Positions 1 through 5,110 of a stretch of DNA of 6,363 nucleotides are shown one piece after another (positions within the stretch are counted from its first letter, which is position 1; the number at the start of each line of letters is the position of its first letter). This stretch comes from Chromatiales bacterium (lineage in GTDB: Bacteria > Pseudomonadota > Gammaproteobacteria > UBA6429 > Thiohalophilaceae). The position numbers were made by a program, and so were the translations under genes. The notes under the pieces were generated by a model. It saw nothing but the letters and a program-made list of their open reading frames with translations, made no database searches and was not told where the DNA came from. The stretch covers positions 1 through 6,363 of the forward strand of contig JALXDW010000207.1 of assembly GCA_027070385.1 (NCBI GenBank). The letters run 5' to 3'.

Positions 1-540
1 GATGCATTGATGCGTATCGCATTGTTAGATGGTATTCAACCCAAGGCCATGAATGAACTGGATGAAGTGCTGGAAAGACAGTTTGCAGGTAATTCTGACA
101 GTATTAAATCGTCGGGTGTGGGTGGTCTGAAAACAGCTGCCAATATACTCAACTTTATGGACAGTTCCGTTGAAAGTGAAATTATGGAAGGTGTGCGTGA
201 GAATGACCCTGAAATGGGGGATGGCATACAGGAACTGATGTTTGTCTTTGATAATCTTGTTGATGTTGATGATCGGGGTATTCAGTCTCTGTTGCGTGAA
301 ATTTCATCCGAGAACCTGATCATTGCATTAAAAGGAGCAGATGAAGAGATAAAAGAAAAAATATTCAAAAATATGTCGAAACGTGCCGGTGAAATGTTGC
401 GTGATGATCTGGAATCAAAAGGTCCAGTACGTTTAAGTGATGTTGAGGCTGCTCAGAAAGAAATTCTGGCCATTGCAAGACGCATGGCTGAAGCTGGTGA
501 AATATCACTTGGTGGCGGTGGTGGAGATGAGTTTGTCTAA
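1..540 (+). CDS. fliG: Flagellar motor switch protein FliG, C-terminal part (5' end outside window)
   Basis: FliG is part of the cytoplasmic C-ring; its C-terminal domain meets the MotA-type stator and generates torque. The reading frame is open from base 1, so the gene begins upstream and 179 C-terminal residues are visible. They cover most of the middle and C-terminal armadillo-like domains. The hinge motif MFVF is at visible residues 80-83. The charged residues known from E. coli FliG as important for torque (K264, R281, D288, D289, R297) all have counterparts here: K111 (in ALKGA), R128, D135, D136 and R144, with exactly the same spacing. The protein ends in a glycine run followed by DEFV, similar to the short acidic tails of other FliGs. 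The last 14 bases overlap the start of fliH, indicating a shared operon. The apparent start codons near base 7 are internal to the gene, not the true start. Confidence 0.97.
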   Translation, partial: DALMRIALLDGIQPKAMNELDEVLERQFAGNSDSIKSSGVGGLKTAANILNFMDSSVESEIMEGVRENDPEMGDGIQELMFVFDNLVDVDDRGIQSLLREISSENLIIALKGADEEIKEKIFKNMSKRAGEMLRDDLESKGPVRLSDVEAAQKEILAIARRMAEAGEISLGGGGGDEFV

Positions 541-1366
541 AACAATTACATCTAAAGTCATTGCGGGCACTGAAAGTGATGGTTATAAAAAATGGGAAAT
601 TCCTGACGTTTCCAGTGAAAGTTTACAATTACCAACAGCACAGGAAATTGAACGTATTGAAACTGCGGCATATAAAGAAGGGCTTGAAGCAGGTTACAAA
701 GCAGGATTTGACAAAGGTCTGGCCGAATCGCAACAGGAAATGCAACAGCGGTGTAGCAATCTGGATAAAATATTAACTTTTCTGCATCGTCCGTTGGATG
801 ATCTCGATGAAAAAGTAACCGAACAACTATTTCATTTAGCCATGACAGTGACGGGGCAACTGATCCGCCGAGAGCTGCATACTGACCCGGGACAAATTGT
901 TGCCGTTGTTCGGGAAGCGATGGCATCTTTGCCGATTGCTGAGCGTAAAGTGAATATCTATTTACACCCGGAAGATGCCAGTATTGTGCGGGATGTACTT
1001 TCGCTACACCATGACAGTGAATCTCAACCCTGGCGAATTATTGAAGATCCACTGTTATCACGTGGTGGTTGCCGTTTACAGGCGGGACAGTCCTATATTG
1101 ATGCCACTATCGAAACACGATTGAACCGGATCATTGCAGCATTGTTAGGCGGAGAAAGAGACTCTGATCTCAATGTTTATGCAGATACCTCCATAAAAGA
1201 TGAGGCCGAACAAGATAATACTGCTCAAATTCCGGATAGCACTGAACAGCCACAAGCCGATTTATCCGATCAGAACGATCCCTTCGATGGTATTGAAGCG
1301 CGAATAGAGGAAGCGAGCAAGGCTGACAAAAGTATTGATATTGATAAAGAACCCGATAATGACTGA
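527..1366 (+). CDS. fliH: Flagellar assembly protein FliH (export ATPase regulator)
   Basis: FliH binds the ATPase FliI, holds it inactive in the cytosol and docks it at the C-ring and export gate. The ATG at 527 gives 279 residues. The frame is open further upstream, but that part lies inside fliG, and 527 gives a typical FliH N-terminus with an aromatic patch (Y20, W23), comparable to the tryptophan-containing docking segment of other FliHs. Four glycines at residues 52, 56, 60 and 64 form the GxxxG repeats characteristic of FliH. A charged helical region follows, then the conserved C-terminal domain to about residue 211 (for example RGGCRLQAG and the [12 protein letters not shown] end). 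Residues 212-279 form an acidic tail not usual for the family; Salmonella FliH is about 235 residues. The start overlaps fliG by 14 nt and the end overlaps fliI by 8 nt. Confidence 0.95.
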   Translation: MSLSKTITSKVIAGTESDGYKKWEIPDVSSESLQLPTAQEIERIETAAYKEGLEAGYKAGFDKGLAESQQEMQQRCSNLDKILTFLHRPLDDLDEKVTEQLFHLAMTVTGQLIRRELHTDPGQIVAVVREAMASLPIAERKVNIYLHPEDASIVRDVLSLHHDSESQPWRIIEDPLLSRGGCRLQAGQSYIDATIETRLNRIIAALLGGERDSDLNVYADTSIKDEAEQDNTAQIPDSTEQPQADLSDQNDPFDGIEARIEEASKADKSIDIDKEPDND

Positions 1367-2801
1367 ACAATCAATGCTGGACGATATTGTAGCAAGCCAT
1401 AAAAATAAATGGCTGAAAAAATTGGCCGAGTATCAGGCGCGTATGCCAACAGTGTCATCAATGCTGGTTGAAGGCAAGGTGACTCGTATGGTGGGGATGA
1501 CCCTTGAAGCATTAGGTTGTCAGGCCGCAGTAGGTGTACGCTGTGAAGTTGAGAATAACGACGGTGAATCCATTGAAGCAGAAGTGGTAGGCTTTAATGG
1601 CGACAGACTTTATTTAATGCCAACCGGTAGTATTCAAGGGATACAACCGAATGCCCGAGTGATCCCATCAAACGCTGTCTATGAAGTTGCGGTGGGTGAA
1701 AGTTTATTAGGACGAGTGCTGGATGGTACCGGACGCCCTTTGGATAGCAAAGGCCCTTTAAATACCACTGAAACCATCGCATTAAATGGCAAGCCGATTA
1801 ATCCATTGGATCGCGCCCCCGTGACCGAACCGCTTGATGTTGGAGTACGAGCTATCAACGCATTGTTAAGTGTTGGGCGTGGGCAACGGCTGGGTTTATT
1901 TGCCGGCAGTGGTGTGGGTAAAAGTGTATTGCTGGGTATGATGACACGTTACACAACCGCTGATGTTATTATTGTCGGTTTGATTGGTGAACGGGGTCGA
2001 GAAGTAAAAGATTTTATTAACAATATTCTGGGTGAAGAAGGTATGGCGCGTGCAGTGGTGGTGGCCGTACCCGCAGACCAAACACCGGTCATGCGCTTGC
2101 ATGGTGCATTTATGGCAACCAGCATTGCCGAATATTTTCGTGATCAGGGTAAAAATGTATTATTACTAATGGATTCGCTCACTCGTTTTGCTCAGGCACA
2201 GCGTGAAATTGCATTGGCCATTGGTGAACCCCCTGCAACCAAAGGTTACCCACCTTCTGTTTTTGGAAAGTTACCGCAGTTAGTTGAACGTGCCGGTAAT
2301 GCTGCAAAAGGGAATGGATCGATCACGGCTTTTTACACGGTATTAACAGAAGGCGATGATCAGATGGATCCCATCGCCGATGCCAGCAGGGCTATACTGG
2401 ACGGTCATATCGTGTTGTCCCGTGCGCTTGCTGAATCCGGGCATTTCCCTGCTGTGGATATAGAAGCTTCCATTAGCCGGGTGATGGTCGACATTATTGA
2501 TCAGAATCACCTGACCATGGTTCAGAAATTCAAACATATTTATTCAACGTACAAAAAGAATGAAGATTTAATTACGATTGGAGCCTACACTAAAGGTTCA
2601 GACAGTCGGGTGGATCAATCTATAATGTTGCAACCTCAATTTATGGAGTTTTTGAAACAGGATATGCATGAACCTGCCAGCTTTCAGCAAAGTCAGCAGG
2701 AATTGGAAATATTATTTGAACAGGCACAGCAAACTGAACAAGTTTTACAGACAGTTGATCCATTTGAGCCGATGCCTGAAGCAAATAAAAATCAGTTATA
2801 A
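1359..2801 (+). CDS. fliI: Flagellum-specific export ATPase FliI
   Basis: FliI is the cytoplasmic ATPase of the flagellar type III export apparatus, related to the F1 beta subunit; it helps deliver rod, hook and filament subunits to the FlhA/FlhB gate. The ATG at 1359 overlaps the fliH stop (ATGACTGA) and gives 480 residues, slightly long for the family. Visible features, in order: an N-terminal beta-barrel domain (about residues 25-105); the Walker A loop GSGVGKS at 183-189 with K188; GERGREV with E211 and E215; Walker B VLLLMD ending at D272; and the diagnostic segment [22 protein letters not shown]-terminal helical domain follows, with a Gln/Glu-rich tail of about 35 residues after the FMEFLKQ segment. 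The type III family is clear. The flagellar rather than injectisome assignment rests on the neighbours fliG, fliH and fliJ. No key residue is missing. Confidence 0.97.
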   Translation: MTEQSMLDDIVASHKNKWLKKLAEYQARMPTVSSMLVEGKVTRMVGMTLEALGCQAAVGVRCEVENNDGESIEAEVVGFNGDRLYLMPTGSIQGIQPNARVIPSNAVYEVAVGESLLGRVLDGTGRPLDSKGPLNTTETIALNGKPINPLDRAPVTEPLDVGVRAINALLSVGRGQRLGLFAGSGVGKSVLLGMMTRYTTADVIIVGLIGERGREVKDFINNILGEEGMARAVVVAVPADQTPVMRLHGAFMATSIAEYFRDQGKNVLLLMDSLTRFAQAQREIALAIGEPPATKGYPPSVFGKLPQLVERAGNAAKGNGSITAFYTVLTEGDDQMDPIADASRAILDGHIVLSRALAESGHFPAVDIEASISRVMVDIIDQNHLTMVQKFKHIYSTYKKNEDLITIGAYTKGSDSRVDQSIMLQPQFMEFLKQDMHEPASFQQSQQELEILFEQAQQTEQVLQTVDPFEPMPEANKNQL

Positions 2802-2819
2802 AAACTTCCTGGATACTTG

Positions 2820-2835
2820 TGGCGCAGTTTTTGCT
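2820..2835 (+). promoter_or_regulatory. Sigma-54 (RpoN) -24/-12 promoter for fliJ
   Basis: The sequence TGGCGCAGTTTTTGCT agrees with the sigma-54 consensus TGGCACGRNNNTTGCW at every defined position except two. The invariant GG (2821-2822) and GC (2833-2834) have the exact required spacing. Transcription would start near 2846, about 39 nt before the fliJ ATG. It lies in the 83-nt gap between fliI and fliJ, where an operon-internal promoter would be expected. RpoN with a FleQ/FlrC-type activator drives hook-basal body genes in Pseudomonas and Vibrio; no activator site was recognised here. This is a sequence match only. Confidence 0.75.
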
Positions 2836-2884
2836 ATCATTTAATGAAGTGATCAAAGTGAATAATTTTTAAGAGTAACAAGCA

Positions 2885-3325
2885 ATGAAAAAATCGCAGC
2901 GTTTCTCGACTTTAGCCGAACTGGCAAAAAACAAAGAACAGGCTGCAGCGATTGCCCTGGGGACGTCCAATCGTATCTATGTTGAAAATATTCAAAAACT
3001 GGAATCGCTCAAACAGTACCGAGAAGAATATTTAAAACGCTTTACTGAAAATGGCCAACAGGGAATGGACGTGACAGCAATGCAAACCTACAAAAATTTT
3101 ATCAATGGATTGGATCAGGCTATTCGTGAACAGCAAGTAAAAATACTGGAGGCTGAAGAACAATGCAACCAGTCAAAAAAAATATGGCAACACGTACATA
3201 CCAAAACAGAGATCATGAAATCCACCGTTAAACGTTTCGCTCAGCAGGAACGTTATCAAGATGAACGTCGGGAACAAAAGGAAATGGATGATCGCCGCCA
3301 GCCACATAAAGCCGATTTTGATTAA
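2885..3325 (+). CDS. fliJ: Flagellar export protein FliJ
   Basis: FliJ is a small antiparallel coiled-coil protein that sits in the centre of the FliI hexamer like the F1 gamma stalk, binds FlhA and escorts chaperones. The gene encodes 146 highly charged, Gln/Glu/Lys/Arg-rich residues with no membrane segment, matching the usual FliJ size (about 147). The start KKSQRFSTLAELA is a typical N-terminus. Residues reported for the FlhA-binding face of Salmonella FliJ, as I recall them (L42, Y45, Y49, F72, L76, A79), occur here at the same numbers; the recalled Q38 and H83 are K38 and Q83. AAGAG at 2871-2875 precedes the ATG at a normal distance. The gene is separated from fliI by 83 nt containing a sigma-54 promoter, so it can be transcribed independently of fliGHI. 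Confidence 0.93.
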   Translation: MKKSQRFSTLAELAKNKEQAAAIALGTSNRIYVENIQKLESLKQYREEYLKRFTENGQQGMDVTAMQTYKNFINGLDQAIREQQVKILEAEEQCNQSKKIWQHVHTKTEIMKSTVKRFAQQERYQDERREQKEMDDRRQPHKADFD

Positions 3326-3354
3326 AGCCTGTTTTATTTGTTCCGACTATCAGT

Positions 3355-3370
3355 TGGCATAGTGTTTGCT
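3355..3370 (+). promoter_or_regulatory. Sigma-54 (RpoN) -24/-12 promoter for fliK
   Basis: The sequence TGGCATAGTGTTTGCT matches the TGGCACGRNNNTTGCW consensus except at two positions. GG (3356-3357) and GC (3368-3369) have the exact spacing. Thirteen of its 16 bases are identical to the site before fliJ. The predicted transcription start is near 3381, 24 nt before the fliK ATG at 3405 or 39 nt before the GTG at 3420. It lies in the 79-nt fliJ-fliK gap. No activator site was recognised. Confidence 0.75.
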
Positions 3371-3404
3371 GTATAGCTATTAAGAATTGAATTTTTAACC
3401 AGCT

Positions 3405-4562
3405 ATGGCAGGAATAAACGTGTCTGAAGCAACTATTTCATCTCAAATTGCACTAGAAGCAAATGCGAGCCAGTCAGGTTCGGGGACATCATCGGTTAAT
3501 AATAATGCTCCTTCTGATTCGCAAGGTTCTGAATTTAAAGAAATTCTGGAGGATAGCCAAAATACAGCCCTTTCAAGCGATGGCACTGAAGCGGTAAAAG
3601 ATCCACTACAAGTTGATGATGCACTATTAGCGGCATCGCAAGACACATTGGCCTTAGCCGACTTGAATGCTTTATTGGGTATGATACCGCCAGGCAATAC
3701 ATCACCTGTGGGTTTAAATGAAACCATCGTTGCCGGCAAATTATTGCCAGCTCAGTCAGCGGCTAGAGCGGGGCAAGTCAGTGAAGTGCCCGCTCTGTTA
3801 ACCCCTGACCAGATCAACCTTGCTACTGGCAAATTAAAGGCCGATGAAGCTCAGCCATTATTATCCAATGGACTTTTTGCTGACGGTGATATTTTCAATG
3901 ATGACGGGGTATTAACAGCTCAACTCACAGCCAGTTTCACTGACAACAATGCCGCGAACATAAAGCAATTAAATAGCAATATTATTGGCCAGGCGTTATT
4001 GAAGCAAGACCCCGTATTGGAACAGAACTTGCCACTATCCGCACAACCCTCCTTTACGCCAAACCAGAATGCCATTGTGAAACCTGCTGAATCAATGCTG
4101 CCTGCTATTACCGTGACACCGGATAATGCACAATGGAACAATCAGGTGGGGGAACGCATTAATTGGATGATTAACGGCCAGATGCAACGAGCAGAAATCC
4201 GTCTTGATCCCCCTGAACTCGGCAGTCTCGATATTCGTTTGAATATAGCGAAAGACAATCAGGCCAGTGTTGTTTTTCATGTAAATAATACCACCGCCAA
4301 AGAAGCCATTGAATCGGCTATTCCCCGCTTGCGTGAAATGTTTGAACAACAGGGGCTGGATTTAGCGAATGTGGATGTGTCACAGCACAATTTTCAGCAA
4401 CAGCAGCAATCTGCTTTTGCCGAATATGATCATTCGGAAGCTGGTGCCGCAGCGTCTGCAGCCGTTTCGAACGCGGCGGATAGTCTCACGGACGATACCA
4501 TATTAGCAACAACTAATTTATCAACCAGAAATTCCAGTCGTTTACTCGATACTTTTGCCTGA
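3405..4562 (+). CDS. fliK: Flagellar hook-length control protein FliK
   Basis: FliK is exported during hook growth, measures hook length, and through its C-terminal domain makes FlhB switch from hook to filament export. Counted from the ATG at 3405 it has 385 residues. Residues 1 to about 225 are low-complexity, rich in Ala, Ser, Asn, Gln and Leu, as in the poorly conserved secretion/ruler region of the family. Residues about 235-335 are the conserved substrate-switch domain, with the signature LDPPELGSLDIRL at 267-279 followed by VVFHVNN and the helix carrying IPRLREMFEQQGL. A Gln-rich stretch and an Ala/Ser-rich tail ending RLLDTFA follow. The start is uncertain: the ATG has no visible ribosome site, whereas an in-frame GTG at 3420 has AGGAA five bases upstream. 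The ATG is kept as the outer limit. The gene has its own sigma-54 promoter match. Confidence 0.92.
   Translation: MAGINVSEATISSQIALEANASQSGSGTSSVNNNAPSDSQGSEFKEILEDSQNTALSSDGTEAVKDPLQVDDALLAASQDTLALADLNALLGMIPPGNTSPVGLNETIVAGKLLPAQSAARAGQVSEVPALLTPDQINLATGKLKADEAQPLLSNGLFADGDIFNDDGVLTAQLTASFTDNNAANIKQLNSNIIGQALLKQDPVLEQNLPLSAQPSFTPNQNAIVKPAESMLPAITVTPDNAQWNNQVGERINWMINGQMQRAEIRLDPPELGSLDIRLNIAKDNQASVVFHVNNTTAKEAIESAIPRLREMFEQQGLDLANVDVSQHNFQQQQQSAFAEYDHSEAGAAASAAVSNAADSLTDDTILATTNLSTRNSSRLLDTFA
3410..3422 (+). promoter_or_regulatory. Ribosome binding site and alternative GTG start of fliK
   Basis: AGGAA at 3410-3414 stands five bases before an in-frame GTG at 3420-3422. The ATG at 3405 has only AT-rich sequence upstream and no purine-rich site. 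If the GTG is used, FliK begins VSEATISSQ and is 380 residues long, and its leader from the predicted sigma-54 start would be about 39 nt, like that of fliJ. This favours the GTG without proving it. Confidence 0.55.
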
Positions 4563-4644
4563 TACAGCATTGTATTGTCGTTGTAACCGGTATCAAGAGT
4601 TATTCCTTTCTGCTTTTTTATTTTAAAAATAATGCATTAATCCT

Positions 4645-4671
4645 TAAAGCTTTGCCATTTTCTGACGATAA
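4645..4671 (+). promoter_or_regulatory. Sigma-28 (FliA) promoter for cheY-cheA
   Basis: TAAAGCTT (4645-4652), an 11-base spacer, then GACGATAA (4664-4671). The enteric sigma-28 consensus is TAAAGTTT-N11-GCCGATAA, so each box matches 7 of 8 and the spacer is exact. The start would be near 4678, giving a leader of about 50 nt before the cheY ATG. FliA controls late motility genes, including chemotaxis genes, in many proteobacteria, which fits the gene downstream. This is a sequence match only. Confidence 0.78.
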
Positions 4672-4714
4672 ATAGCATGAACACAGAATCAGAGTGTGGC
4701 GATATAAGTCACTT

Positions 4715-4721
4715 TAAGGAG
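4715..4721 (+). promoter_or_regulatory. Strong ribosome binding site of cheY
   Basis: TAAGGAG, a near-perfect Shine-Dalgarno sequence, ends seven bases before the cheY ATG at 4729. It is clearly the strongest ribosome site in the window, as expected for a response regulator needed in excess over its kinase. It fixes the cheY start. Confidence 0.8.
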
Positions 4722-4728
4722 AAAAATA

Positions 4729-5091
4729 ATGGCAAAAATTCTTGCAGTGGATGACTCAGCTTCCATGCGACAAATGGTGTCCTTTACCCTGAAAGGGGCG
4801 GGCTTTGATGTAGTTGAAGCATCTGATGGTGTTGAAGCTCTGGGTAAGGCAAAAAGTGGCAAGTTTGATCTTGTTATTTCTGACGTGAATATGCCAAACA
4901 TGGATGGACTTACCCTGGTAGGAGAGCTTAGAAAGTTGGGTGACTTTAAATTTATCCCCATTTTGTTGCTGACAACAGAAAGCTCAGTGGAAAAGAAGAA
5001 AGAAGGTAAAGCTGCCGGAGCGACAGGCTGGATTGTCAAACCATTTAATCCTGACCAACTATTAAAAACGGTTAATAAAGTATTAGGATAA
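4729..5091 (+). CDS. cheY: Chemotaxis response regulator CheY
   Basis: This is a 120-residue single-domain receiver that takes phosphate from CheA; in flagellar systems the phosphorylated form binds FliM/FliN and changes motor rotation. All receiver signature residues are present: the acid pair D8-D9 (VDDSASMRQMV), the phospho-acceptor D52 (ISDVNMPNMDG), T82 (LLLTTES) and K104 (VKPF). There is no output domain. The position equivalent to E. coli Y106 is W101 (GATGWIVKPF). The sequence differs from the CheY of classic gammaproteobacterial flagellar clusters (FSTMRR, GYVVKPF) and looks more like the short CheYs of accessory chemotaxis clusters (cheY-cheA-cheW-receptor-cheR-cheD-cheB type); that comparison is from memory. 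A FliA-type promoter and strong ribosome site precede it, and cheA follows after 19 nt. Its identity as a CheY partner of this CheA is strong; motor control is inferred. Confidence 0.93.
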   Translation: MAKILAVDDSASMRQMVSFTLKGAGFDVVEASDGVEALGKAKSGKFDLVISDVNMPNMDGLTLVGELRKLGDFKFIPILLLTTESSVEKKKEGKAAGATGWIVKPFNPDQLLKTVNKVLG

Positions 5092-5098
5092 TTCATAC

Positions 5099-5103
5099 AA
5101 GGG
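5099..5103 (+). promoter_or_regulatory. Ribosome binding site of cheA
   Basis: AAGGG seven bases before the ATG at 5111. It lies in the 19-nt cheY-cheA gap, which has no room for a separate promoter and terminator, so cheA is read from the cheY transcript. It is a weaker site than that of cheY. Confidence 0.6.
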
Positions 5104-5110
5104 CAAGCAC

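Noticed and set aside
437..526. Upstream extension of the fliH frame to 437
   Set aside because: It lies wholly inside fliG, does not look like a FliH N-terminus, and the ATG at 527 gives a normal protein with a short overlap.
558..926. Minus-strand open frame of 122 codons inside fliH, and similar antisense frames at 3443-3739, 4689-5129, 5302-5664 and 5725-6012
   Set aside because: All lie opposite well-supported genes, have no family features and are explained as shadows of the coding strand.
1335..1358. Upstream extension of the fliI frame
   Set aside because: These eight residues lie inside fliH; the ATG at 1359 overlapping the fliH stop is the usual coupled start.
2836..2884. Activator (FleQ/FlrC-type) binding site around the fliJ promoter
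   Set aside because: I looked for an inverted repeat near the sigma-54 site and found none convincing; activator sites may lie inside fliI and cannot be recognised by eye.
4562..4625. Possible intrinsic terminator after fliK (ATACA-GCAT-TGTAT hairpin and a later T-run)
   Set aside because: The stem is five AT-rich pairs and the T-run is about 35 bases further on; there is no GC-rich stem next to it. Too weak to call.
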